Shown here: in pieces, positions 51,159 through 60,637 of the stretch
Layout: the number at the start of each line of letters is the position of its first letter
Numbering within the stretch: the stretch's first letter is position 1
Source: Niabella soli DSM 19437
GTDB lineage: Bacteria > Bacteroidota > Bacteroidia > Chitinophagales > Chitinophagaceae
Length of the DNA: 64,000 nucleotides
Reading direction: 5' to 3'
Assembly: GCF_000243115.2 (NCBI RefSeq)
Contig: NZ_CP007035.1
Location: 682,001-746,000 of the forward strand
Notes under the pieces: model-generated
Database searches by the model: none
Told to the model about the DNA's origin: nothing
The model's input: only the letters and a program-made list of their open reading frames with translations
Made by a program: the position numbers and the translations under genes

Positions 51159-52592
51159 TTAGCTCCCCACCTGTATCACCTTCATATTGAGTAATGCGCC
51201 CAGCTTTTCAATTTTAGAGGCAATATGGCCAATGCCGATGGCACAATGGTGTGCCGGCCCCTGTGCATTCCAGTTGTTAACAAAATTCCGGGCGCCCGAC
51301 GCAAACCGGTACCGGCTGTTAGTATTGCCGATCTGTAAGATAGGCCCGGGCACAGACTCAGCTTCCGCTACCAGCAGCAGCAAGCCTCCCTGCTGATTTT
51401 CTACTACAGACAGTAAGGTTACCGGCCCATGCTTTACGCTCATTTCAACAGACAACCCTTTGCCTACTTTACCATGATAAACCGTTAACGGCCGAACTTT
51501 TATTTTTCCTTCGGCAATAGCAAGATGGCCCGGGCCGTCGTGTCCCATCAGCACTATATCATCTTTGAAATCCATGGCATAGTATTCAGTAAAAGATCCG
51601 CCGGCGCCAAAACTATCCATGATCTTCATTGCCTGCGCATTTTTAATTTCATATTCACCTGCAACAGGTACGCCTTTAGCGGTGAGCAGCGAGTTGCCCA
51701 AAATAATGGAACTCATCGTGTCTTCATTATCACTATTGCCCGTTCCTTTATAATAGTAGGCAATGGAGCCCAGTTGATAACGTTGCACGAGTTCATCCAG
51801 GGCTACGGATGTTTTGGCGGCGCGTTCCAGTTCAGCTTCTGTACAATCCGGTTGCACCTCAAAAATATTTTTAAAGGTATGGACCCGATCCGCAATTTCC
51901 CGTTTCAACACTTTTTTCCGGAGCGCGGCAAGCTCATCCACTTCCAGTAATTCAATATGCCCTCCGAAGGCCGCATATTGACGGGTGAGGTCTGTATAAA
52001 TATCGAGCATACCGCTATAATAGTGCCCTAAACACCCCAGCCGGTTATAGGCCATTGTATGAGCCACTCTCGCTGCTTCAATCCACCCGGTTATTTCCTG
52101 CCAGCAGGCATCATCATTGTGCAGCATTCCTGTTACCTGGTGAAATTGTATGCCCGATCGTTTGAACACGTTGGCTATTTCGGGTACAGGACAGGCGGAG
52201 CACCAGGATAGCCATTCGCCCGTCATTTGGGTGCGATCATTCAGCGCATTAAAAGCATCATAATCGATCTGCGCGCCCGGCGACAGGTTTAATATAATTA
52301 CAGGCACTTTTGTTCGCTGCACCGCAGGTAGTACCGTTGCAGAGAGCGCATAGGTGGTCACGTACAAAAAAATAAGGTCTACTTCTTCCCGGCGAAACAG
52401 GCTGCCGGCGGCAAATGCTTTATCTACTGTATCGATCATTCCTGCATTCACGATATTTTGATGAACAGCGGTGATCTTCTCTTCAACAACTTTCAGATAT
52501 CCCTCCAGCCGCTGCCGGAGCCCGTCAAACTGTTCCCAGTAAGCATCAAGGCCAATTCCCATTAGTCCGATCTTTACACCCGTAGACTGCAT
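51159..52592 (-). CDS. L-arabinose/L-fucose isomerase family protein
   Basis: A 477-residue cytosolic protein of the L-fucose/L-arabinose isomerase fold. The metal and catalytic residues of AraA have clear counterparts: Glu313 (VPVAGEYEIKN), Glu336 (SFTEYYAMDF), His351 (LMGHDGPGH) and His448/449 (PAHHCAIGIGH). The N-terminal domain (TGVKIGLMGIGLDAYWEQF; LYVTTYALSATVLPAV) is typical of the fold. The overall sequence is divergent from classical AraA, so interconversion of a ketose and aldose is likely but the sugar is unsure. It is divergent from, and probably controlled by, the AraC-type gene at 54296, along with the GH39-like gene. Confidence 0.9.
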   Translation of the reverse strand: MQSTGVKIGLMGIGLDAYWEQFDGLRQRLEGYLKVVEEKITAVHQNIVNAGMIDTVDKAFAAGSLFRREEVDLIFLYVTTYALSATVLPAVQRTKVPVIILNLSPGAQIDYDAFNALNDRTQMTGEWLSWCSACPVPEIANVFKRSGIQFHQVTGMLHNDDACWQEITGWIEAARVAHTMAYNRLGCLGHYYSGMLDIYTDLTRQYAAFGGHIELLEVDELAALRKKVLKREIADRVHTFKNIFEVQPDCTEAELERAAKTSVALDELVQRYQLGSIAYYYKGTGNSDNEDTMSSIILGNSLLTAKGVPVAGEYEIKNAQAMKIMDSFGAGGSFTEYYAMDFKDDIVLMGHDGPGHLAIAEGKIKVRPLTVYHGKVGKGLSVEMSVKHGPVTLLSVVENQQGGLLLLVAEAESVPGPILQIGNTNSRYRFASGARNFVNNWNAQGPAHHCAIGIGHIASKIEKLGALLNMKVIQVGS

Positions 52593-52646
52593 ATGTTTTA
52601 TATAATTATGATTGATTGCCGGCCTGTTGTAATTTAATGATGCGTA

Positions 52647-54167
52647 TTAATCAACTTTTACAATACTTACGGCAAAGGGCTCCAGGGTAATGGGGGTATT
52701 GTTTACCTGTTTTTCAGAAGGGGCGCCGTCCCCGGTATGCACATCAACCGTGTACACTGTTTGCGCGCTGTTGGCTAAGGGAAGACGGAGTATAGTGGTG
52801 GCAGCGCGGGTATTGATCAGCAGAATACGTTTTCCTTTTGAAGTTTGATAGGCCTGGGCGATGATGCCATCCGATTTATTATGACTGAAAGAAGTTGCCA
52901 ACAGCTTATCGCCTTTGCCCAAATGATCATGTATGAGCCGGAGCACCCAGTACCGGGCATTGGGGTTGCCGGTTTCCCAGTTCATCATACTTACATCCGG
53001 AAATTGAGTAGGGTAGCCCACCAGTTGTGATTCGCCGGCCACATCAATCTCCATTTTTGTAAGGTTCAAAAATAAATAGGCGTAAGTGGCGCCCGAAAGA
53101 TTCCAGTATGCTGCCGGGATGGGCTTATTTACCTGCGGTGCGCGCAGGATGCTTCCGAGCTCATTGACGGTTGTAAATACCTGCGGAGCCAGCCGTTTCC
53201 TGATATTTTCCACATAACGCACTTTGTCCAGGAAAGCATCTGCCTTTTCAAAGAACGTGTACTGATAATAGGCAATGTCTTCATCCGGGTAGGAGGGTCT
53301 TGAATAATGATGGTAGGAGATACCTTCGGGAACAACGCCATATTGATGATGAGCGGGGTTTAGAAAATATTCGAAGTAGTTGGGGTTAGTAATGTAGGCG
53401 AGCGATAGGCCGATGAATTTTGTGTCCGGTGCAATTTTTTTCATGGCGCTCACGATTTTATCATAGATCCTTGTGTAGCTTTCGGGTGTAAAGAAATGCT
53501 CGATGTCGGGCTCATTAAGCACTTCCCAGTAGGGGATCTTGTAATAATGCCCGGATTTATGAAACTTCCCCAGCTCATCAGTAAAGCCGCCCTTGGTGTA
53601 CCAGCTAAAAAGTCGCACATAATAATCTGCAAGCTGCTGGCCGGTGGTGTCGTTCAATGTTCTTCCCTGGTTGTACCCCCAGAAAACGGTGTAGGGATCT
53701 TCCGGATACACCACTGGTTTTTGGGTCTTCCACATCCAGGCGGGCGTGGTGCTGAAGTTGATTACAACGGAATGCCCTTCTGTTGCTTTCATAAGAGCTT
53801 CCATCGTGCTGTCGAGGTAAGTAAAATCCCAGAAGGTTTGCGTTGACGTTGGCGGTTTCAATTCAGCAACGGCCATTTTTGGATAAGGAAACCAGGGAAC
53901 ATATCTTACAAAATCGGCACCCAGCTCCTTTAATGCCCGGAAGGTTTGTTTGTGAATAGGAGAACCGGGCCGCACCATGGGATTTTCTACTAGCTGTAGT
54001 GTTGGAGTGGTTTTGGCGGTCATAACAATTTTATCCCAGTTAACTACAAGAGTGTCGGGTTGCTGCTGGGCGAACAGATAGGTGTCGCTGATGGTTATAA
54101 AAAAACAGCATAATAAAAACACGCGTACTAAAAAAGAAGCGGTTTTTAATTTAGCAGAATGGTTCAT
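52647..54167 (-). CDS. GH39-like secreted glycosidase
   Basis: A 506-residue secreted protein with a signal peptide (about 1-33, YLFAQ). The clan GH-A barrel has the acid/base Glu219 in PYWEVLNEPDI and the candidate nucleophile Glu336 in TTVNELGSILRA, with GISYHHYSR in between, as in GH39 (beta-xylosidase, alpha-L-iduronidase) and related families. The C-terminal beta-sandwich is about 430-506. The substrate is probably a pentose or uronic acid glycoside. It lies 54 bp upstream of the isomerase in the same direction, so they probably form one operon that processes a released sugar. Confidence 0.87.
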   Translation of the reverse strand: MNHSAKLKTASFLVRVFLLCCFFITISDTYLFAQQQPDTLVVNWDKIVMTAKTTPTLQLVENPMVRPGSPIHKQTFRALKELGADFVRYVPWFPYPKMAVAELKPPTSTQTFWDFTYLDSTMEALMKATEGHSVVINFSTTPAWMWKTQKPVVYPEDPYTVFWGYNQGRTLNDTTGQQLADYYVRLFSWYTKGGFTDELGKFHKSGHYYKIPYWEVLNEPDIEHFFTPESYTRIYDKIVSAMKKIAPDTKFIGLSLAYITNPNYFEYFLNPAHHQYGVVPEGISYHHYSRPSYPDEDIAYYQYTFFEKADAFLDKVRYVENIRKRLAPQVFTTVNELGSILRAPQVNKPIPAAYWNLSGATYAYLFLNLTKMEIDVAGESQLVGYPTQFPDVSMMNWETGNPNARYWVLRLIHDHLGKGDKLLATSFSHNKSDGIIAQAYQTSKGKRILLINTRAATTILRLPLANSAQTVYTVDVHTGDGAPSEKQVNNTPITLEPFAVSIVKVD

Positions 54168-54246
54168 GCTTCAATAATTTTTTGTGAGTGACTGGCAATC
54201 CTTTTGAATGAAGTACAAAAGTCCTTTTCCCGGTAGCTAAAGTCAA

Positions 54247-54281
54247 TATCAAAAATGATTTTTCATGTATACTTTTTGATA
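54247..54281. promoter_or_regulatory. Inverted repeat operator in the GH39/AraC divergent region
   Basis: TATCAAAAA (54247-54255) and TTTTTGATA (54273-54281) are perfect inverted repeats 17 bp apart. A TAAATTTG -7 box (54280-54287) for the AraC gene overlaps the right arm. It is a good candidate for the AraC-type regulator's own site. Confidence 0.5.
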
Positions 54282-54295
54282 AATTTGAAGTGTAT

Positions 54296-55177
54296 ATGAA
54301 CAACTATTATAAATACCTCCCTGTAAGTGAAGTGGATAAAAGTTGGGGCTTGTATGTATTGAATGTGGGTTGCACACATATTGAAAAGGCCCAGGTGTAC
54401 CCGCCCCGCAATCATCCGGCCCATCACTATTTCAAATGGGATGAAGGGCGCGTCTTTGATGAGTTTCAACTGATCTATATCCTGAATGGTGAAGGAATGT
54501 TTGAATCAAAAAGTTGTCCGTTAACATCCGTTAAATCCGGCACGTTGCTGATGCTGTATCCTTATGAGTGGCACCGGTTCAAACCCAATGATGAAACGGG
54601 GTGGGAGGAATACTGGATCGGTTGTAAAGGAAACATACTGCAGCATATTCACAAACATCATTTTTTTCCTAAAGAGACCCCGGCCTATTACCTGGGGACC
54701 CACGAATCTGTTATTAACCTGTTTACCGATATTATCGAACATACCCGGTTAGAAAAAACGGGTTACCAGCAATTGATCTCCGGTATGCTGCTGCATTTGT
54801 TTGGAAAAATATTTTCCCTTTCCAAACAGATCCGTTTTGATAAGAAAAACAAGCATGAAGAAGTGATCAATCAGGCCATGTCCCTGATGCAGGCTAATAT
54901 CAGTTCCAGTTTGTCGTTTGAAAAAATAGCTGGCGACTTCTGTATCAGTTATTCTTTGTTTCGAAAAGAATTTAAATTGTATACGGGCATGTCGCCGCAT
55001 CAATACTTTTTGCAATTGAAATTAAATAAGGCTAAAATAAGGCTGATGGGCTCGGATGATCCGGTGAAGCAGATTGCCGATGAACTGGGCTTTGAATCGG
55101 CTTATGCTTTCTCCAAGATCTTTAAGGCCAAAATGGGCTGCGCTCCCAATCATTTTAAGAAGAAGATCCGTAGGTAG
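54296..55177 (+). CDS. AraC family transcriptional regulator
   Basis: A 293-residue regulator. An N-terminal cupin sensor of the AraC type (HVGCTHIEKAQVYPPRNH-like NHPAHHYFKWDEGRVFDEF, LMLYPYEWHRFKPN) occupies about 30-150, and a C-terminal pair of helix-turn-helices about 195-293 (FEKIAGDFCISYSLFRKEFK; SPHQYFLQLKLNKAKIRL; DDPVKQIADELGFESAYAFS). The start is ATG 54296 or GTG 54290; a -7 box (54280-54287) lies immediately upstream. It sits head-to-head with the GH39-isomerase operon and probably activates it in response to a sugar. Confidence 0.93.
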   Translation: MNNYYKYLPVSEVDKSWGLYVLNVGCTHIEKAQVYPPRNHPAHHYFKWDEGRVFDEFQLIYILNGEGMFESKSCPLTSVKSGTLLMLYPYEWHRFKPNDETGWEEYWIGCKGNILQHIHKHHFFPKETPAYYLGTHESVINLFTDIIEHTRLEKTGYQQLISGMLLHLFGKIFSLSKQIRFDKKNKHEEVINQAMSLMQANISSSLSFEKIAGDFCISYSLFRKEFKLYTGMSPHQYFLQLKLNKAKIRLMGSDDPVKQIADELGFESAYAFSKIFKAKMGCAPNHFKKKIRR

Positions 55178-55310
55178 GAAAGACCCGTTCGCCCGCTGGT
55201 AAAGTGCATTCCGCCATCAATCCCGGCCAAATACTATTGCATAATTATTGCGGGGTTAACTATTTTTGAAGTGCCGTAAGCAGGAATGATCGAAAAATAG
55301 AACGATAAAC

Positions 55311-56330
55311 ATGAAATACATGAAACAGTTGATTGTACTGGTCTCCTTTTTTTTCTTGACGCAGTGTTGCGTAGCTCAGTTGGTTGCGGAACCGGATTGG
55401 CCGGCTACCGAAATAGGCGGCGAGGCGCATCATAATGCCTTCACGGATCTGCTTGAATATAAAGGGTATGTTTATTGCAGTTTCAGAGAAGGCTCTGGTC
55501 ATGTGCCAGGATCAAACGGCGTCGGAAAAATATTAAGAACCCGGGATGGAAGGGTATGGGAAGCTTTTACCATCCTGCAAAAAAAAGGAATCGACCTGCG
55601 TGATCAGAAATTATCCGTGATGCCTGATGGTCGTATGCTTTGCCTGATGGGCGGTTCTGTTTATGATACTACGCAAAAACCTTCCAAGCTGTTGGGGATG
55701 TATCCTCAGGTAGCATTTATGGGCGCCGGTATGCAATTTACCGCTCCGGAAAAAGCAGTGATCGAAAATGCGGGAAACAACTGGATCTGGCGGCTTACCT
55801 GGTATAAAGGCGCGGGGTATGGAATCGACTATGGCAATGGCACTACGATTTGGTTAGTAAAAACAACCGATGGTATAACCTTCAAAAAAATAGCGGCGTT
55901 GGATATAGGCGGAGCGCCAAATGAATCAACCATACGGTTTGATGCGGGAGGTAAAATGTACATCCTGGTGCGCAGGGAACAGGGCGATAAAATGGGAGTG
56001 CTGGCAACAGGCATCGCGCCCTTCACAAACTTTGGTTATCATAAGCTGGATTATCGCCTGGGCGGCCCTGATTTTATTTTTTCACCCGACGGGAGAAAGC
56101 TGCTGATAGGAACCCGGTTATATTTACCTGCAGGGGCAAAGACGGGCATCCTTGTAACGGATCTTAACGGTAAGCAGATAAAGAAGCTCATCCTGGAAAG
56201 CGGTGGCGATTGTAGTTACCCGGGCCTGCTTATTAAAAACAAACAGTTATGGGTGAGCTATTACTCCTCCCACACCGGAAAAGCAGCGGTTTATTTTACT
56301 AAAATTCCGTTGGAGCACCTGTTACAATAA
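55311..56330 (+). CDS. Secreted sialidase-fold (BNR-like beta-propeller) protein
   Basis: A 339-residue secreted protein; the signal (about 1-22) ends VLVSFFFLTQCCVAQ, where TQC could be a lipobox. The rest has six-bladed propeller-type repeats: EYKGYVYCSFREGSG, LRTRDGRVWEAF (an Asp-box-like S/T-x-D-x-G-x-x-W), LVKTTDGITFKKIA and MYILVRREQGDKMG. Arginines in FRE and RRE are consistent with a sialidase-like active site, but without the full arginine triad mapped the enzyme activity is open. It follows the AraC gene on the same strand. Confidence 0.75.
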   Translation: MKYMKQLIVLVSFFFLTQCCVAQLVAEPDWPATEIGGEAHHNAFTDLLEYKGYVYCSFREGSGHVPGSNGVGKILRTRDGRVWEAFTILQKKGIDLRDQKLSVMPDGRMLCLMGGSVYDTTQKPSKLLGMYPQVAFMGAGMQFTAPEKAVIENAGNNWIWRLTWYKGAGYGIDYGNGTTIWLVKTTDGITFKKIAALDIGGAPNESTIRFDAGGKMYILVRREQGDKMGVLATGIAPFTNFGYHKLDYRLGGPDFIFSPDGRKLLIGTRLYLPAGAKTGILVTDLNGKQIKKLILESGGDCSYPGLLIKNKQLWVSYYSSHTGKAAVYFTKIPLEHLLQ

Positions 56331-56378
56331 CCGAATGGGTTTTCAGGGTCTTATACAAAAAAAGTACCTTTAAGGAGC

Positions 56379-56466
56379 ATAGCCAATCAGGAGGCTATAG
56401 TATCGCCGGCATCGGCCGGTACTTATATCAATGAGCGCTATTTTAACGGACAGCGGATCATCCGCT
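56379..56466. repeat. Third hairpin array
   Basis: Three short palindromes in 90 bp: ATAGCC...GGCTAT (56379-56398, 8-nt loop), CCGGC-ATCG-GCCGG (56406-56419) and AGCGGAT-C-ATCCGCT (56452-56466). They resemble the arrays at 16640-16760 and 18380-18620 in size and loop type. No gene lies here; the ALDH gene starts 14 bp later. Confidence 0.55.
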
Positions 56467-56479
56467 TAAAATAATTTCT

Positions 56480-57850
56480 ATGGCAATTCAATCAATCAAC
56501 CCGGTAAACGGAAAAATTATAAAATCTTATAAGGAAGACACAGCGGGAAAATGTGCTCAGAAAATAGCATTGGCTGAAAAAGCATGGCTGACCTGGCGCC
56601 GCACTTCTTTTGAAAAAAGAGCGCAGCACCTGTTAAAAGCTGCGTCGTTGCTGCGGGCGCGCAAAGAAGCGCTGGCAAAGCTGATGGCCCTGGAAATGGG
56701 AAAACCGCTGAGGGATGGCGCCGGGGAAATTGAAAAATGTGCACGGGTTTGCGAATACTATGCAAAGAATGGTGCCGCGCTGCTAAAGGATGAATTGGTA
56801 AAAACGGATGCAAAGAAAAGCTTTATTACACTGCAGCCCATTGGTATTGTATTAGCGGTAATGCCCTGGAACTTTCCCTACTGGCAAAGTTTTCGTTTTA
56901 TTGCCCCGGGTTTAATGGCCGGCAATGTGGGGCTGTTGAAACATGCTTCGAATGTGCCGGGCTGTGCATTATCTATAGAAAAGATCCTCTTGGATGCCGG
57001 GTTCCCCAAAGGGGTGTTTCAAACCCTGCTGATCGGAAGCAAACGGGTGCCGCAGGTGATCGAACATCCCTCTGTAAAAGCGGTAACCCTTACGGGGAGT
57101 ACGGAAGCCGGCAGCCGCGTAGCGGAAAGGGCGGGGGCATTAATAAAGAAAACGGTCCTGGAACTGGGTGGCAGTGATCCCTATATTGTTCTTGAAGATG
57201 CAGACCTGGAACTGGCGACAACCATTTGTGCACAAAGCCGGCTGATCAATAACGGTCAAAGCTGTATTGCCGCCAAGCGTTTTATTGTTGTGCGAAAAGT
57301 GGAAAAAGAATTTGTAAAGCTGTTTAAGGAAAAAATGAGCAATAAGCGATTGGGGGACCCGATAATGCCGCAAACCGAACTGGGCCCCATGTCGCGCGCC
57401 GACTTACGGGATGAGTTGCACCGCCAGGTGCTAAAAAATATTAAGGATGGGGCCACTTGTATTTTGGGAGGCAACATCCCCGATTTTAAAGGCAACCATG
57501 CATTTTATTCCCCCACTATTTTAACCGGAGTAAAAAAAGGAATGACCGGTTACAGCGAGGAACTTTTTGGGCCGGTGGCCTGTGTGATCACCGCCCGGAA
57601 TGAAGCACATGCCATTGAGATAGCCAACGACACTTCTTTCGGGCTCGGTGCTGCAGTGTTTACAAAAGATATTTTAAAGGGTGAGCGAATCGCCCGCGAG
57701 GAGCTGCAGGCTGGCGCTTGTTTTGTGAACACTTTTGTAAAGTCGGATCCCCGCGTTCCCTTTGGCGGTGTAAAACAGTCGGGTTATGGCCGCGAGCTCG
57801 GCAGCTATGGCATCAAAGAATTTGTGAATATTAAAACGGTTTGGCGTTAA
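56480..57850 (+). CDS. NAD(P)-dependent aldehyde dehydrogenase (succinate-semialdehyde type)
   Basis: A 456-residue cytosolic enzyme of the aldehyde dehydrogenase superfamily, close to the succinate-semialdehyde/GabD-like group. It has Asn131 in VMPWNFPYWQSFRF, Glu228 in LELGGSDPYIV and nucleophile Cys262 in NNGQSCIAAKRFIV, the glycine motif LTGSTEAGSRVA, and the EELFGPVACVI and VPFGGVKQSGYGRELG segments. It oxidises an aldehyde to the acid with NAD or NADP. The exact aldehyde is not evident; in this neighbourhood it might serve pentose or sugar catabolism or be independent. Confidence 0.93.
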   Translation: MAIQSINPVNGKIIKSYKEDTAGKCAQKIALAEKAWLTWRRTSFEKRAQHLLKAASLLRARKEALAKLMALEMGKPLRDGAGEIEKCARVCEYYAKNGAALLKDELVKTDAKKSFITLQPIGIVLAVMPWNFPYWQSFRFIAPGLMAGNVGLLKHASNVPGCALSIEKILLDAGFPKGVFQTLLIGSKRVPQVIEHPSVKAVTLTGSTEAGSRVAERAGALIKKTVLELGGSDPYIVLEDADLELATTICAQSRLINNGQSCIAAKRFIVVRKVEKEFVKLFKEKMSNKRLGDPIMPQTELGPMSRADLRDELHRQVLKNIKDGATCILGGNIPDFKGNHAFYSPTILTGVKKGMTGYSEELFGPVACVITARNEAHAIEIANDTSFGLGAAVFTKDILKGERIAREELQAGACFVNTFVKSDPRVPFGGVKQSGYGRELGSYGIKEFVNIKTVWR

Positions 57851-58120
57851 AGATTATATCGCCGGGTTGAAAAAGCTGCATTATGGGATTCCCGGCTTAA
57901 GCGAAGTACTTGAAATAAGGGTGTTGCTGAATAACATAAATAAATGGTCAAGTGAAGCAAAATATTAATTAGCGTTTCATTTATCTTATTAATTGCTTGG
58001 TCATTCGTGGCTTCTGCAACTGGTCCCGCGCAAAAGTTGAAGGCATTTCCTTAACGCTGGCGCCATTCGATTTTAGTGATCAAAAAGAAACGTATTTTTT
58101 TAAGTAAAACCGGCATCGTT

Positions 58121-59314
58121 ATGAAACCTCAGTTTGCTGGCAGGATCCGTTCCATCGATATCATGCGGGGTATTACCTTATGCCTGATGTTGTTTGTAAA
58201 TGACCTGTACGAGCCGGGCGTGCCACACTGGCTGGTGCATACAAAGGCGGAAACAGACAGTATGGGCCTGGCAGATTGGGTATTCCCGGGCTTCCTGTTT
58301 ATGGTGGGGCTTTCGATACCCTTTGCGATCGATTCCCGGAGGAGAAAAGGGGATGAGTGGCCGCAACTGGTGTTGCATATCCTCTTCCGGTCGGTTAGTT
58401 TGCTGATCATCGGGTTGCTGATGCTGAATGGGGGACGCGTTAACCCTCAGTTGACCGGAATGCCGGTGCTCTTGTGGAAATCGCTGGTATACCTGTGCAT
58501 CTTCCTGGTGTGGAATACCTATCCCGTTAATAAGCGGATGAAGCCGTTCTTTATATTACTTCAGCTTGCAGGCATTGGAGGATTGCTATATCTGGTATGG
58601 ATCTTTAAGGCGGGTATCCCGGGAGCTATTAAATGGATGGAAACAGGTTGGTGGGGGATCCTGGGACTGATCGGTTGGGGGTATCTTACAGCAGCGCTTA
58701 TTTACCTCTGTATACGCGGGCGCCTGGCAGTTGCAGCAGGTTGCTGGTTGTTTTTTGTGCTGCTGAATATTCTTTCACAATTGAAGGTATTGCATATCGG
58801 GGGGCTTGCCGGCAATATAACCGGTGTGGTATGGGATGGCAATGTGCCGTCTATTGTATTAGCCGGACTGGTAACGGGAATGCTGCTTTGGAAACATGCA
58901 GACGATAAACCAAAATTGTTGCAGGTATTGGCGGTGATGGGGGTAGGCTGTCTGGCCGCAGGGTTTGTGCTGCGACATTGGTTTATCCTTTCTAAAATTC
59001 TTGCCACACCCAGTTGGGCCATGGTTTGCAATGGGATCAGCCTGTTGCTTTTTGCAATCATATATTATTTTACAGATGTAAGGGGAAAGATTAAATGGGC
59101 CGGCCTGTTCAAGATCGCCGGGCAAAATTCGTTAACCACCTACCTGCTGCCGGATCTTGTTTATTTTGTTTGTTGGGGTTGGAAGATTCCCCTGTTCTTT
59201 TACAAACAGAAAGCGCATGCATGGCTGGCGGTGAGCGGTTCAGTAGTATGGGCGGTGCTCATGATCCTGTTTGCCTTCGGACTATCAAAATGGTATGTAA
59301 AATTAAAGCTCTGA
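58121..59314 (+). CDS. DUF5009/HGSNAT family membrane acyltransferase-like protein
   Basis: The start is ATG 58121; the frame is open from a GTG at 58076. A 397-residue inner-membrane protein with about ten helices. It begins RIRSIDIMRGITLCLMLFVNDL, the conserved start of the heparan-alpha-glucosaminide N-acetyltransferase (HGSNAT)/DUF5009 family, and has VFPGFLFMVGLSIPFAIDSR and LTTYLLPDLVYFVCWGW. In animals HGSNAT acetylates glucosamine of heparan sulfate across the lysosomal membrane. A transmembrane acyltransferase on a sugar is a family-based inference; the bacterial substrate is unknown. It lies near a GlcNAc-kinase-like gene. Confidence 0.87.
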   Translation: MKPQFAGRIRSIDIMRGITLCLMLFVNDLYEPGVPHWLVHTKAETDSMGLADWVFPGFLFMVGLSIPFAIDSRRRKGDEWPQLVLHILFRSVSLLIIGLLMLNGGRVNPQLTGMPVLLWKSLVYLCIFLVWNTYPVNKRMKPFFILLQLAGIGGLLYLVWIFKAGIPGAIKWMETGWWGILGLIGWGYLTAALIYLCIRGRLAVAAGCWLFFVLLNILSQLKVLHIGGLAGNITGVVWDGNVPSIVLAGLVTGMLLWKHADDKPKLLQVLAVMGVGCLAAGFVLRHWFILSKILATPSWAMVCNGISLLLFAIIYYFTDVRGKIKWAGLFKIAGQNSLTTYLLPDLVYFVCWGWKIPLFFYKQKAHAWLAVSGSVVWAVLMILFAFGLSKWYVKLKL

Positions 59315-59386
59315 GGTATTGATCTGGTCGTTGCGAGAAAGATCTCAATAAATCGGGAGAATACCCAAAATTGGTCCCTGACCGGT

Positions 59387-59704
59387 TTACTCCAGCGCCC
59401 CTTTCCCTTCGAAAATAACAAAAGAGGTTATAATAATAATAAAGCTTGCCAGAGCTATCCAAAACGCCCAAACTCCAAACGGAATTCTTTTCCGCGCAAA
59501 AAATAGAATTAGTGATAATACCGGTGAAAGCCACAAGCTGTTTATAAAAGCGAAAAAATATATATTCTTTAGAATCGGGTTCTCGATCGGAAGCGTATAG
59601 GGCCAAAAAATAGAAAGCCAAATAAAAGAAATGGAGAACAGGAAGCAGGTCACAGCAAGGGTTGTTAAGGTAATGCTTATGAGTTTCAGTATGGTTTTAT
59701 TCAT
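59387..59704 (-). CDS. Small membrane protein, unknown function
   Basis: A 105-residue protein with three hydrophobic segments (about 8-38, 45-68 and 75-96) and a short acidic-free end (IFEGKGALE). It reads as a real polytopic membrane protein and ATG 59704 is a plausible start. No family is recognised and neighbours give no clue. A longer frame on the same strand in another phase (59259-59621) looks artefactual. Confidence 0.5.
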   Translation of the reverse strand: MNKTILKLISITLTTLAVTCFLFSISFIWLSIFWPYTLPIENPILKNIYFFAFINSLWLSPVLSLILFFARKRIPFGVWAFWIALASFIIIITSFVIFEGKGALE

Positions 59705-59892
59705 AGTTCTGAAGGTACGACATGATTCTTAGAAACGAAGGTTATAGATCGCGGTGTTTATTACGACGTGGTTTATTATAGTATTTTATCAAACGAATGG
59801 CCGGCCATAAAAGATTCGATCTTCTCCATCGAACGCTAATGTTCCAATGCAAATTTTCCAAGAAATTTGGCAGCGAACCTGATCTGTTTTTG

Positions 59893-60585
59893 TTAATGGC
59901 TGATAATTTGAAATAATGCATTGGCAACAAGCCGGTGCCCTTCATCATTGGGATGAATGCTGTCCGTGAAAAGAGCGTCCAGTTGCAGATGCCGGTCGTT
60001 TATATAAGTATAAAAAAGCTGCCAGGAATCAACCAGTGGCAAATGCTTTCTTCTTGCAATCTTCCGGATGGCCTGGGCATATTCTTTTACCCGATCATAC
60101 CGGTACCGTTCAAACCTGCTCCCCAGCGGGTTGGGGGTTAGCAGGACCACCCGGCCCCCCTGTTTTTGGATCCGGGTGATAAAATAGGTTATATTTTTTT
60201 TGTATTGTTTTAACGGGATGCGGGAGGGCGTATGGCGCCCTTTGTCCTGGTACGCGTCATTAAGACCAAAGTTGATGGTTACCCAATCAGGATGATACTT
60301 TAAAACAGCCGTATCAAACCGGTCCATTGCATGCACTACTTTTGCAAAACTATTGTCTTTAATAGATCCGGTATGGCTGCTGGGCACGCCCGAGTTGATC
60401 ACGCGGTTCGCGATGCCGGCGCTGTCCAGTTTTTCATGGAGCCGCTGTGCATACACTTTCTGAACGCCGGATCTCCGCGCTGTGGTTGAATTTCCAAAGG
60501 TAACAATCGTTACCGGCCGCCTGGTCTGTGAGTGGCCGGTGATAAAAGATAGTATCAACAGAGTGGCAAGTAAAAGCGTTTTCAC
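59893..60585 (-). CDS. SGNH/GDSL-family hydrolase
   Basis: A 230-residue secreted esterase-like protein with a GTG start and signal peptide (about 1-19, TGHSQ). The four SGNH blocks are present: Ser33 in FGNSTT, Gly66 in NSGVPSS, Asn109 in NFGLNDAY, and Asp208/His211 in DSIHPNDEGH. Such enzymes deacetylate polysaccharides or cleave lipid esters. Its place beside glycosidases suggests a carbohydrate esterase, which is inference. Same direction as the 725-residue Tat protein upstream (52 bp gap), so one operon is possible. Confidence 0.92.
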   Translation of the reverse strand: MKTLLLATLLILSFITGHSQTRRPVTIVTFGNSTTARRSGVQKVYAQRLHEKLDSAGIANRVINSGVPSSHTGSIKDNSFAKVVHAMDRFDTAVLKYHPDWVTINFGLNDAYQDKGRHTPSRIPLKQYKKNITYFITRIQKQGGRVVLLTPNPLGSRFERYRYDRVKEYAQAIRKIARRKHLPLVDSWQLFYTYINDRHLQLDALFTDSIHPNDEGHRLVANALFQIISH

Positions 60586-60637
60586 GTTGTTTTTTTATGG
60601 ATGAACGAAAATAAATTCCTGATTCAAAAAAATACTT

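Noticed and set aside
59259-59621. 120-codon ORF overlapping the small membrane protein
   Set aside because: It is in another frame with mixed composition; the 105-codon frame has three coherent hydrophobic helices.
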